A stretch of 64,000 nt of DNA, from the NCBI RefSeq assembly GCF_900115265.1, contig NZ_FOVU01000013.1:88179-152178 (forward strand), written 5' to 3'. The stretch comes from Bradyrhizobium sp. Ghvi (GTDB lineage Bacteria > Pseudomonadota > Alphaproteobacteria > Rhizobiales > Xanthobacteraceae). The notes under the pieces are model-generated. The model was not told the origin of the DNA and made no database searches. It saw only the letters and a list, made by a program, of their open reading frames with translations. Made by a program: the position numbers and the translations under genes. How positions within the stretch are numbered: the first letter of the stretch is position 1; each line of letters opens with the position of its first letter. This document shows, one piece after another, positions 8,946-16,566 of the stretch.

Positions 8946-9539
8946 GTGACACGATTTCCAATATCGAGGTATTGTCTTGCACTCGCTTGTAGCTGGGCGT
9001 TGCTGCATTCCGAAGCAAAAGCTGAGGAGCGATATCGACTAATTGGTGCTTCGTCAGCGGAGTACCTGCCACCCGGGCCGCCGCTGCCGCCCGATCCTGC
9101 CCACTATGACAGGGTTCGCTACTTCCTTGATGGGCGCGCATTGGTCGCGGACATCCAGACCGGGTTCGTGTGGGAATGTTTTCTCCGTATCACGATTTTG
9201 GATTCCGGTAGCGACCTGGGGAATGGATCGAGATGCTACAAAACGGAATTTGCGGACAACGCGCCAGTTGCGGGCGGCTTCGTTCAGTACGCAGGGTGGC
9301 CCCGGCCGTGGGACAAGCCACATCCCCAACCGGAAACCGCGAATTTCATTCGGCTTGATGCCGAAACGGGCACTATCACGTTTTGCGTGACTGAAGCGTT
9401 GCCCTCGGACACGGACGGATACTTTAACGAACGCTGGCGATGCGGTTCTGCGCGGCCCGGCGAGAGCCAGGGGCTGGCCAAAGACAAGGCTCTCACAGTC
9501 GACGCTTTTTCGAAATCGATTGGTTCGGAGCGGAGATGA
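8946..9539 (+). CDS. Exported Pro-rich protein of unknown function
   Basis: GTG start at 8946 with CGGGAG about 6 bp upstream. The 197-residue product has a signal peptide (ALACSWALLHSEAKA, cleavage before EERY), a Pro-rich patch (PPGPPLPPDP) and four Cys in the mature part. The motif pattern near the C-terminus (TGTITFCVTE then RWRCG) parallels the preceding exported protein. It is the last full-length member of the four-gene exported cluster. No function can be assigned. Confidence 0.6.
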   Translation: MTRFPISRYCLALACSWALLHSEAKAEERYRLIGASSAEYLPPGPPLPPDPAHYDRVRYFLDGRALVADIQTGFVWECFLRITILDSGSDLGNGSRCYKTEFADNAPVAGGFVQYAGWPRPWDKPHPQPETANFIRLDAETGTITFCVTEALPSDTDGYFNERWRCGSARPGESQGLAKDKALTVDAFSKSIGSERR

Positions 9540-9622
9540 TTTGAGCCGTGAAGTCGTGGAATGCCCGGTCCATTCTGATGCGCTTTTTGTTGAAGTGTCC
9601 AATTCGCGCAGTTGGGGCTCAC

Positions 9623-9718
9623 ATGGGTCGCTTGATTTTTCTGATTGGAGTTCTTTCCCTCTGGCTGCTCTCTCCGCTTCATGCAGCCGGCGTGCAACTT
9701 GGTCCCCTTTGCATTTGA
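9623..9718 (+). CDS. Possible tiny exported peptide or truncated gene (31 aa)
   Basis: A short frame starts at ATG 9623 after GGGG and encodes MGRLIFLIGVLSLWLLSPLH then AAGVQLGPLCI and a stop. That is an excellent signal peptide followed by only about ten residues. It lies directly behind the exported-protein cluster, so it is either the leftover 5' end of another exported gene or a very small secreted peptide. The DNA after the stop shows no matching continuation that I can identify. Confidence 0.35.
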   Translation: MGRLIFLIGVLSLWLLSPLHAAGVQLGPLCI

Positions 9719-9796
9719 GATAGACCCGCGCCAGGCGCTCGCACAGCACGAACTCGCACTAGGTGATGCCTCCCATCGACCGCACGCAGGACACAT

Positions 9797-10105
9797 TCAA
9801 TCCACCTCGAGGTCCAGCAATCGCGCGAATTGCTGTCCGGCATGCATGTCGCGTTCCTGCATCCAGCCTTGTGGATGCGGGCGCGGATAGGAAATCTTGA
9901 CCACGTGCAGATTGTCGACCGGGATACGCCTGACCAAATCGGGATTGGTGCCGAACAGGCGGGCGAAAACCTGCGGTGAAAGCGCGGGCGTATCGTGATA
10001 GCGCCTGAAATTCTCCTCGCCATCGAAGAAAAGGTCGACCGTCACCCAGAATGGCCCGGCGTTCTTGGAGCGGACGTGACGGCAGATGTCGCTGAGCTTA
10101 GGCAT
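9797..10105 (-). CDS. DUF4387 family protein, AtuA partner
   Basis: A 102-residue protein with the pattern of the DUF4387 family (ICRHVRSKNAGPFWVTVDLF, then NLHVVKISYPRPHPQG). In proteobacteria this family nearly always sits immediately after an AtuA-type (DUF1446) gene, as here, where the two reading frames overlap by 8 bp. The pair presumably forms one functional unit acting on an organic acid or acyl-CoA. The biochemical role is not established. Confidence 0.75.
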   Translation of the reverse strand: MPKLSDICRHVRSKNAGPFWVTVDLFFDGEENFRRYHDTPALSPQVFARLFGTNPDLVRRIPVDNLHVVKISYPRPHPQGWMQERDMHAGQQFARLLDLEVD

Positions 10106-11507
10106 CGAGAGCCCCCTTGTTCGCGCGCGCCGGGTCGACGCTCACGCTGCGCACGAGCTCGAAGGCGTCGCTTGTGTGCACGACGTGGTTGAGAACGAAC
10201 TCATAGACTTGGCCGCGCGGAATTTCGGCCGGTGTGAACGGGAACGCATAGCTTGGCATTTCGATGCCAGGGCGCAGCGGTGTGTGGAAGAAATAGGGGT
10301 TGCACGCCTTCGCCATCCGGTTCGCGAGGTCCTGTGTCGGCGCGGTGACCACGAACATCACGCCGACATCGCGTGGCGGCACCGTGCCCCGCGGCACGGG
10401 CCGGCCGGACGTGCCGTTCCATCCATAGATGCGCAATGACACGTCGAATCGAACGGCTTCGTCGCCGAATGTCTTCCTGATGCGCCCCGTCAGTGTCTTC
10501 TGCATGAGATCGTGGAACTCGTCGAGGTTGGCAAGCACCTCCGGATCCTCGATGCCGATGAACATGATGGTCTGGAAATCGCCGCCGCGGGCCCCTTCGA
10601 GCTTCATGGTGTAGGGTTTCGGTGTCCAGCGTGAGCCGGTGACGCGGGTGATGCGGTTGTCGACCCAGCGATACTCCGCATCGCTGGCGTCGAGCACGCC
10701 GCCGGGCTCCGTCAGCGTGAACGGATCGCTGTTCTCGTACAACAGATGCGCCGACAGGGTTTCCGGCGAGCACTGATTGTCGATGTCGAGCGGTTCGATC
10801 TCGAACGCGTCGCGACCGACATGCATCAAGACGCCGCCGAGGCTCGGGTTGACCGTGCACAGGCCGCCGCATTCGGCGATCTTCGCTGCGTGCCAGGCTT
10901 GCGCGACGCCGGCGCCGCGCATCAGGGGCACCGCGGCGAGCACCGCCGTATCGGTCGTGCGTCCGCCGAGTACGATGTCTGCGCCGGCTTGAAGTGCCGC
11001 GATGTAGGGCTCCGGTCCCATCAACGCGACGATATGCTCGCAGGATTTCAGGTCAGCGTCGCTGATCGGGCCGAGCGGCGGCAGCGGCGTGATCTCTCCC
11101 CGGCTGTTCTTGCGGATCAGCTCGTCGGCCTTCTGCTCGCTGTAGAGACAAACGATCTTCGGGCCGATGCTGAGTTCAGTGGCCACTTCGAGCACAATGT
11201 CGCGCGTCCAGTCGACACCGGAATCGGTGCCGCTGGTGCCGCAGGTCCCCACCAGCAACGGAATCTTCGCGCGATGTGCTTCCGCCATCAGGATCTGCAG
11301 GTCGCGTTTGATCGACTCGCGGTTCATCTTCGATACGCCGCGCGCGAGATAAGCCGGTCCGCTGTCGGTCGATCCGGAATCCACCGCGATGGCGCTGGCG
11401 CCGCGGCGGAGGCCGTACTGGACTTGCGCGCGGCTGACGCCTCCGCCCAGCATTCCCGTCGGGACGATGATGCTGATCCTGTCGGACATCTCTGCACTCT
11501 CAGTCAT
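10098..11507 (-). CDS. AtuA-family (DUF1446) protein
   Basis: About 469 residues from the chosen start (MTESAEMSD). The sequence fits the DUF1446/AtuA family named from the acyclic terpene utilisation locus: IIVPTGMLGGGVS at the N-terminus, LLVGTCGTSGTDSGVDW, and ADIVLGGRTTDTAVLAAVP in the middle. The family is required for citronellol-type catabolism in Pseudomonas, but many homologues sit in other acid-degradation loci and the reaction is unknown. It is translationally coupled to DUF4387 and lies just downstream of an MFS gene on the same strand, so a transport-plus-catabolism operon under the divergent GntR regulator is likely. Confidence 0.8.
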   Translation of the reverse strand: MTESAEMSDRISIIVPTGMLGGGVSRAQVQYGLRRGASAIAVDSGSTDSGPAYLARGVSKMNRESIKRDLQILMAEAHRAKIPLLVGTCGTSGTDSGVDWTRDIVLEVATELSIGPKIVCLYSEQKADELIRKNSRGEITPLPPLGPISDADLKSCEHIVALMGPEPYIAALQAGADIVLGGRTTDTAVLAAVPLMRGAGVAQAWHAAKIAECGGLCTVNPSLGGVLMHVGRDAFEIEPLDIDNQCSPETLSAHLLYENSDPFTLTEPGGVLDASDAEYRWVDNRITRVTGSRWTPKPYTMKLEGARGGDFQTIMFIGIEDPEVLANLDEFHDLMQKTLTGRIRKTFGDEAVRFDVSLRIYGWNGTSGRPVPRGTVPPRDVGVMFVVTAPTQDLANRMAKACNPYFFHTPLRPGIEMPSYAFPFTPAEIPRGQVYEFVLNHVVHTSDAFELVRSVSVDPARANKGALDA

Positions 11508-11542
11508 GAACCTTGATCCCCTTTGCAACGAACGATGACGCG

Positions 11543-12967
11543 TTAGCGCGCAATGTCTTCAAGCGAACGTCCGCGTGTCAGCGGACCGTAGAAGCCGATC
11601 GAGCCCATCACCACGCACATGCTGAACGAGATGAACACGAAAACCCCCGGTGCACCGAACTCCTTCAGCAGGAACGCGATCATGAAGCTCGTGAACACCG
11701 TCGACAGCCGGCTGAACGAGTAAACGAAGCCGACCGCGCGGGCCCGCATTTCGGTGGGATAGAGCTCGGCCTGATAGGGATGATAGGCATAGGACATCAG
11801 CGTGTTGGCGCCGACGATCAGCGTGCCGCATGCGATCAAGAGCGAGGGAGCCGTGAGCATGGCAAAGATCAGGCCGAGCACCGCGGTCGCGCCTGACGCA
11901 ACCACGATCTGCCATTTGCGCTCGTAGCGTTCGGCGACGGTGAAGCCCCACAGCAGAGGCCAGAGCGGATAGGCGACCGCAATCACGGCGGAGTAGAGCA
12001 GGCTCTTGGTGATGGAGTGCCCTTGCGCCGCGAGCAGTGTCGGAAGCCAGTTGGTGAAGCCGAAAAAGCCGATGGTCTGAAAGAAATTGAACGCCATCAG
12101 CATGAGGGTGCGTCGCCGATAGGGCGGTTGCCAGATTTCCCGAAGGCTTGCGCGACGGGAGACTTCGACGATGCCAGGAGCAGGCGCCGGCAGCTTATGG
12201 CCGAGATCCTGCTCGAGGCGCTGCTCCATCTCACGGATTATCTGCTCGGCAGCCTCGATGTTGCCGTGCTGCGCGAGCCAGCGCGGCGACTCCGGCAGGT
12301 TGACGCGCAACCACCACACGGCGAGCGCGCCGCCTGCGCCGATCAGCACGACCCAGCGCCAGCCCGCAACGCCGAGGGGATCGACCGGAATCAGCAGATA
12401 CGAGAGGAGCGCAACCAGTGGAATCGCAAGATACGCGATGGCGTGCATGATCGCCGCCGCCTTGCCGCGCATGTGCTTCGGCACGATCTCGACGAGGTAG
12501 GCATCGATGGTGACGAGCTCGACGCCGAGGCCAATGCCGGCCAGCAGACGGCAGGCGAGAATGCCGTTCACGCTCGATTGCAGCGCCATCGCGAGCGTCG
12601 CGAGGCTGTAGCCGACCAGCGCCCACAGGAAGATCTTCTTGCGGCCGAACCGATCGGCGACCGAGGCAAACGCGATCGCACCGATGAACAGTCCAAGGAA
12701 GGTCGCGGACGCAAACGCGGCCTGGTCCGGCAGGCCGAACAGCCCTCTCGCGCCTTCCGAAAAGATTCCGGCGCGCACGAGTCCAGTCGGGACGTAAGCG
12801 GTCTGGTAGAGGTCATAGACTTCGAACATCCCCGCCAGCGAGATCAGCACCGCCAGTCGCCATGTGTGCCTGTTCTCGGGAAGCCGATCGATCCGCGCGG
12901 TGATCGCCGCGGCTTGCGCATGCGGCAACGGATCGGCTGGCCGAGCGGCGAGAGCCGTGATGCTCAC
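11543..12967 (-). CDS. MFS transporter (sugar/organic acid porter-like)
   Basis: The best start is GTG at 12967 (protein VSITALAARP), because GGGGAGG lies 7 bp upstream. The 474-residue product shows twelve hydrophobic segments and the MFS signatures: the loop 2-3 motif ASVADRFGRKKIF, a sugar-porter-like LPESPRWL, and RARAVGFVYSFSR late in the protein. Substrate is unknown; the AtuA pair downstream suggests an organic acid. The gene is divergent from the GntR regulator, and the space between them contains three evenly spaced operator-like sites. Confidence 0.85.
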   Translation of the reverse strand: MSITALAARPADPLPHAQAAAITARIDRLPENRHTWRLAVLISLAGMFEVYDLYQTAYVPTGLVRAGIFSEGARGLFGLPDQAAFASATFLGLFIGAIAFASVADRFGRKKIFLWALVGYSLATLAMALQSSVNGILACRLLAGIGLGVELVTIDAYLVEIVPKHMRGKAAAIMHAIAYLAIPLVALLSYLLIPVDPLGVAGWRWVVLIGAGGALAVWWLRVNLPESPRWLAQHGNIEAAEQIIREMEQRLEQDLGHKLPAPAPGIVEVSRRASLREIWQPPYRRRTLMLMAFNFFQTIGFFGFTNWLPTLLAAQGHSITKSLLYSAVIAVAYPLWPLLWGFTVAERYERKWQIVVASGATAVLGLIFAMLTAPSLLIACGTLIVGANTLMSYAYHPYQAELYPTEMRARAVGFVYSFSRLSTVFTSFMIAFLLKEFGAPGVFVFISFSMCVVMGSIGFYGPLTRGRSLEDIAR

Positions 12968-13006
12968 CTTGAACCTCCCCTTGGAGACGATCTTTTCTGC
13001 TCCCAG

Positions 13007-13056
13007 ATTGATTACAATTGGCAAAATTGTCAACAATCTTGGAGATTGGCAACAAT
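13007..13056. promoter_or_regulatory. Three 12-bp operator-like sites spaced 19 bp apart
   Basis: ATTGATTACAAT (13007-13018), ATTGTCAACAAT (13026-13037) and ATTGGCAACAAT (13045-13056) share the form ATTGN-NN-ACAAT and start exactly 19 bp apart. The middle copy is a perfect palindrome around a 2-bp core. This matches the TNGT-x-ACNA half-site logic of FCD-type GntR regulators, and the array lies between the GntR gene and the divergent MFS gene. Autoregulation plus control of the MFS/AtuA operon is the natural inference. Confidence 0.7.
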
Positions 13057-13106
13057 CCGTTGCCCGAAACCGCAATTCTGCTAATCTTTCTGAAAGACAA
13101 TTCCGG

Positions 13107-13823
13107 ATGAGAATCATGATGTTACCGACAGCCAGCGGCGCTCTCGTGGATCAGATCGTCACCCGGCTCGAACAGGCGATCCTCACCGGCGAGCTGGCCC
13201 AAGGGCAGAAGCTCTCGGAGCAGGCGCTGTCCGACCGGTTCGGCGTCAGCCGGGGTCCGCTGCGCGAGGCAATCCGCACGCTCGAGGGACGTCATCTGGT
13301 CGAGCGCACGCCGTTCTCCGGCGTCCGCGTCGTGCAGCTGTCGCTCGACGACATGGAGCAACTGCTCTCGACGCGCGAAGCGCTCGAGGGCATGGCGAGC
13401 CGGCAGGCCGCCGAGAACATGACGCTGCACGAGACACGGCAGCTTCGCGCCTGCCTCGTCGCGTTCGAGGACAGCTTTCGCCGCGAGGGCGTGGGCGGCG
13501 TGTTCCGTGCCGGCAGCGTCGACAACGATCTCCACATGCTGATCGTGCGCGGCAGCCGCAACCGTTGGCTCACCGACATCATCTGCAACGAGCTCTATCC
13601 GTTGCTGCAGATCTGCAGGTTTCAGAGCACAACGGTGACGGCACGAACCCGGCAGCGCATTGACGCCGTGCATCGCGAACACGAAGCGATCATCGTCGCG
13701 ATCGAACGCCGCGATGCCGATGCGGCGGAAACCGCGATGCGAACGCACCTCGTGGCGTCACGGATCATGCTGATGGCGCAGCTGCGCGGAGAAGCAGCCG
13801 CGACCGCCGAGGCTGGGGCTTGA
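13107..13823 (+). CDS. GntR-family (FCD subfamily) transcriptional regulator
   Basis: From ATG 13107 the product is 238 residues: an N-terminal winged helix-turn-helix (ILTGELAQGQKLSEQALSDR, FGVSRGPLREAIRTLEG) and an all-helical FCD ligand-binding domain with its conserved metal/ligand residues (E- and H-rich helices such as NDLHMLIVRG and HREHEAIIVAI). It should repress the divergent MFS/AtuA operon and probably itself through the three sites at 13007-13056, with an organic acid as effector. A longer in-frame start exists upstream but would run through the operators. Confidence 0.85.
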   Translation: MRIMMLPTASGALVDQIVTRLEQAILTGELAQGQKLSEQALSDRFGVSRGPLREAIRTLEGRHLVERTPFSGVRVVQLSLDDMEQLLSTREALEGMASRQAAENMTLHETRQLRACLVAFEDSFRREGVGGVFRAGSVDNDLHMLIVRGSRNRWLTDIICNELYPLLQICRFQSTTVTARTRQRIDAVHREHEAIIVAIERRDADAAETAMRTHLVASRIMLMAQLRGEAAATAEAGA

Positions 13824-13887
13824 AAGGCGTACGTCCCAGCCGAAACAACTCGCCGCGCCGGTCCGTCTTCGCTTTCACTTCGTTCAA

Positions 13888-13944
13888 GCTACGCCGGACA
13901 CCACGCTTCGCCCTCGCTCTCCGCTCGGCTGCGCCACGCGTAGC
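13888..13944. repeat. GC-rich intergenic inverted repeat between convergent genes
   Basis: Arms GCTACGC (13888-13894) and GCGTAGC (13938-13944) flank a GC-rich loop, in the gap between the convergent GntR and IclR genes. The surrounding CTTCGC/GCGCCACGCG text is of the kind seen in dispersed Bradyrhizobium palindromic repeats. It could act as a bidirectional transcription stop; there is no T-run. Confidence 0.4.
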
Positions 13945-13990
13945 CCGAAGGGCGCCATCAAATAGCGGCAAGATGCACCGCCCGTGCCAG

Positions 13991-14839
13991 CTAACGCGCT
14001 CGCGCGTCGCGCGGCTTGCCCAGCTGAGCCGGTGGAGCGATCGAATGACGCGAGGCAAAGTCGATCAAGGCGGTCCGCGCAGGACTATCCGGTTGCAGCA
14101 ATTCCCTGTGCGTGCCGAACAGGGTCACGGCGACTTCGATCTCGCCTTGCCAGTTCGTGATCGCGGATGAGATCGCGATCAAGCCTGGAATGTAACGTCC
14201 ATCGACATAGGCGATGCGCTCGCGCCGGATTTTCGTCGTCAATGCCTCGACGCTTGCCGGGTTGGGATTGAGATCCGGCCAGCTCACGCCGACAGAAGCG
14301 GCGCGCTCGAGTTCGTTTTGCAGCCGCACGGCCAACTGCGGTGACGGCAGATAGGACAGGAAGACGCGTCCGGTCGCGGAATCCAGCAAGGGAAACGTGC
14401 TGCCGAGACCGATCGACGTGGTCGTCAGATGTGGCCCTCTCTCCAGTCGCACGACGGTTGGGCCATTGTGGCTCCAGACGGCAAGCAGTGCGGCCTGTCC
14501 GGTCACCCCGGCCAATTCCTCGAGCTCGTCGGAGGCGCGGACGACGAAGTTGTTCCGGCTGATGGCCGCGACACCCAATTCTGCCGCTTCGCGGCCGAGG
14601 TCGTAGCGGCCGGAACGCTCCTTCTGCACGGCAAGGCCCGCATGAATGAAGCTCGCGAGATAGCGATGCACCTTGCTCGGCGGCATGCCGGCTTCGCGCG
14701 CGATATCCGACAGCGTCGCTGGCCCATCAAAGGATCGGAGGACTCGCAGGACCGATAGCGCAGCGTCGAGAGCCTGGATGCCGCCGGGGGCCGTCCCGCC
14801 GCTCTCGTCATCAGTCTCTTTTGCCCGCATTCGTTTCAT
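13991..14839 (-). CDS. IclR-family transcriptional regulator
   Basis: From ATG 14839 (MKRMRAKE) the product is 282 residues. It has an IclR winged helix (IQALDAALSVLRVLRSFDG, ATLSDIAREAGMPPSKVHRY) and the GAF-like effector domain (LLDSATGRVFLSYLP; RRERIAYVDGRYIPGLIAIS). The start overlaps the stop of the thioesterase gene, so the two are co-transcribed. IclR proteins often control aromatic catabolism, and this one sits at the head of a gentisate-pathway cluster. Its likely targets are the palindromic sites between the thioesterase and monooxygenase genes. Confidence 0.85.
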   Translation of the reverse strand: MKRMRAKETDDESGGTAPGGIQALDAALSVLRVLRSFDGPATLSDIAREAGMPPSKVHRYLASFIHAGLAVQKERSGRYDLGREAAELGVAAISRNNFVVRASDELEELAGVTGQAALLAVWSHNGPTVVRLERGPHLTTTSIGLGSTFPLLDSATGRVFLSYLPSPQLAVRLQNELERAASVGVSWPDLNPNPASVEALTTKIRRERIAYVDGRYIPGLIAISSAITNWQGEIEVAVTLFGTHRELLQPDSPARTALIDFASRHSIAPPAQLGKPRDARAR

Positions 14840-15234
14840 CTCATCATGTCCCTGAACTCTTGTGGCACGCTCGCGCCGCGGAGTTCGCCTGTATCCGTGA
14901 CCGCGGCCCAGGCGCGCTGCTCGAAGCCGCTGGCAATCTGCACGTTTCGGACCGACAGGTTGTAGTCGATCCGAAACCGTCGCTCTTGCCACTCGGCCAC
15001 TTCTGCGCGGATCACCAGTTCATCGTCATAGCGCGCAGGTCCGACAAACCTGGCGCCGACATTGACCAGCGGCGTGACGCTTTTGAAGCGGCGCCTGAGC
15101 TCGCGCTGGCTCAATCCGAGCTTCCGCAGCCAGCGCTGATAGGTGCAGTCAAACCAATAGAAGTAGTTGGGATAAAAGACGATTCCGGCTTCGTCGCAAT
15201 CGCCCCACTCGATCGTGAAAGCTGTCTCGAACAT
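14836..15234 (-). CDS. 4HBT-family acyl-CoA thioesterase
   Basis: A 132-residue hot-dog thioesterase. Its active-site segment, EWGDCDEAGIVFYPNYF, matches that of 4-hydroxybenzoyl-CoA thioesterase, with the catalytic Asp expected at D14. The expected job here is release of free gentisate from gentisyl-CoA, made by the neighbouring ligase and FAD monooxygenase. That assignment follows from context: the family hydrolyses many hydroxyaryl-CoA esters. It is divergent from the monooxygenase, with a 167-bp intergenic region that contains operator-like palindromes. Confidence 0.8.
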   Translation of the reverse strand: MFETAFTIEWGDCDEAGIVFYPNYFYWFDCTYQRWLRKLGLSQRELRRRFKSVTPLVNVGARFVGPARYDDELVIRAEVAEWQERRFRIDYNLSVRNVQIASGFEQRAWAAVTDTGELRGASVPQEFRDMMR

Positions 15235-15286
15235 CCGAATTCCTCCTCCAGCTCAACGGCGGGCACAAGTCTGGTGGCCTTCGCCA

Positions 15287-15363
15287 TTTCCATATACGAA
15301 AAATAATTCCCTACAGCGCAAGAAACATCTTGCACGATACGAAATTGATTGCATAATACGCAA
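15287..15363. promoter_or_regulatory. Related 15-bp palindromic sites in a divergent promoter region
   Basis: TTGCATAATACGCAA (15349-15363) is a near-perfect palindrome. A related copy, TTGCACGATACGAAA, starts exactly 19 bp earlier at 15330, and a weaker one, TTTCCATATACGAAA, lies at 15287-15301. All share TTKC at the left and TACGMAA-like at the right. The position between the thioesterase and monooxygenase genes suggests binding sites for the IclR regulator encoded next door. Confidence 0.5.
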
Positions 15364-15401
15364 ATAAGAACGGCGATCAAAAGCAACAGGGTAGGAAAGT
15401 C

Positions 15402-16556
15402 ATGCGGTTCAGTCGCATTGCTGTGCTGGGAGGCGGTCCTGCGGGGCTGTATTTCGCCACCCTCTGGAAGCGTCGACATCCCGAGGATCATGTCGATGTC
15501 TTCGAGCAGAATCCCGAAGGCGCGACCTGGGGATTTGGCGTCGTCTTCTCCGACAAGGCGCTCGACTTCCTTCGCGCCGACGATCCGGAAACCGAGCAAG
15601 CCGTGTCTGCGCGCATGGAGACGTGGCGCGACATCACGCTCGTTCATCGCGGCGAGCGCGTCGTGCTCGACGGCGTCGTCTTCTCCGCGGTCGGACGGCT
15701 CGATTTCATCACGCAATTGACTGAAGGCGCGCGATCCGCCGGCGCAAATCTGCACTTCGGGAAGCTCGTGCGCTCCGTCGACGAGCTCGCGGGATACGAC
15801 CTGATCGTGGCCGCCGACGGCATCAACTCGCTGGTGCGACGGAGCTTTGAGGGCGACTTCGCGACGTCGCTGTCCTACGACCACAACAAGTTCGCTTGGT
15901 ACGGCACCACCAAGCGCTTCGAGACGCTGACCCAGACCTTCGTCGAATCCGAGTTCGGCAGCTTCAACGCTCATCACTACCGCTACTCGCCGACGATGAG
16001 CACGTTCATCGTGGAGTGCGATCGTACAACCTGGCTCCGTGCCGGCTTCGCGGAGAAGACCGAGGAAGAGAGCAAGGCGTTTTGCGAAAAGGTGTTCGCC
16101 GACGCGCTCGAAGGGCACCCGCTCGTCACCAACAAGTCGGTCTGGCGCAATTTTCCCTGGCTGTGGAACGACCGCTGGTCTCACCGCAACATGGTCCTGG
16201 TCGGCGATGCGCTCCACACGGCGCATTTCTCGATCGGGTCCGGCACGCGCCTCGCCCTCGAGGATGTCATCGCCCTCGTCAATGCGCTGGACGCTGAGCC
16301 CGGCAATCTCCGCCGTGCGCTGGAGCGCTACGAGGCCGTGCGCCGCCCGTTGGTGGAGAAGCTGGTCAAGGCCGCCAGGACCAGCGCGGCCTGGTACGAG
16401 CGTTTTGCCGAGCACATGAAGCTGGAGCCGCTGGATTTCGGCTACAGCTACATCACCCGTTCGGGGCGGATCGACGACAATCAGCTCCGCGCGATGTCGC
16501 CGCGCTTCATGGCGCGCTACGACGCCAATTCATTAGCCTCCACCCATTCGCGATGA
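15402..16556 (+). CDS. FAD-dependent aryl-CoA monooxygenase, salicylyl-CoA 5-hydroxylase-like
   Basis: A 384-residue flavoprotein with an N-terminal Rossmann motif (VLGGGPAGLYFA, residues 8-19) and the flavin-binding GDALH motif at 268-272. The sequence, including NPEGATWGFGVVFSDKALDF, matches the hydroxylase half of salicylyl-CoA 5-hydroxylase and of 2-aminobenzoyl-CoA monooxygenase/reductase. Here it stands alone, without the second reductase half. With the ligase next door, a 4HBT thioesterase and gentisate dioxygenase nearby, 5-hydroxylation of salicylyl-CoA to gentisyl-CoA fits best. Another 2-substituted benzoyl-CoA substrate such as anthraniloyl-CoA cannot be excluded. Confidence 0.8.
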   Translation: MRFSRIAVLGGGPAGLYFATLWKRRHPEDHVDVFEQNPEGATWGFGVVFSDKALDFLRADDPETEQAVSARMETWRDITLVHRGERVVLDGVVFSAVGRLDFITQLTEGARSAGANLHFGKLVRSVDELAGYDLIVAADGINSLVRRSFEGDFATSLSYDHNKFAWYGTTKRFETLTQTFVESEFGSFNAHHYRYSPTMSTFIVECDRTTWLRAGFAEKTEEESKAFCEKVFADALEGHPLVTNKSVWRNFPWLWNDRWSHRNMVLVGDALHTAHFSIGSGTRLALEDVIALVNALDAEPGNLRRALERYEAVRRPLVEKLVKAARTSAAWYERFAEHMKLEPLDFGYSYITRSGRIDDNQLRAMSPRFMARYDANSLASTHSR

Positions 16557-16566
16557 TGAGGACGCC

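Noticed and set aside
12017..13084. 355-codon forward frame opposite the MFS gene
   Set aside because: Charged, low-complexity product opposite twelve clear membrane segments.
15111..16415. 434-codon open frame antisense to the FAD monooxygenase
   Set aside because: The sense strand carries FAD motifs in the correct order; the antisense frame has no ribosome binding site or family pattern.
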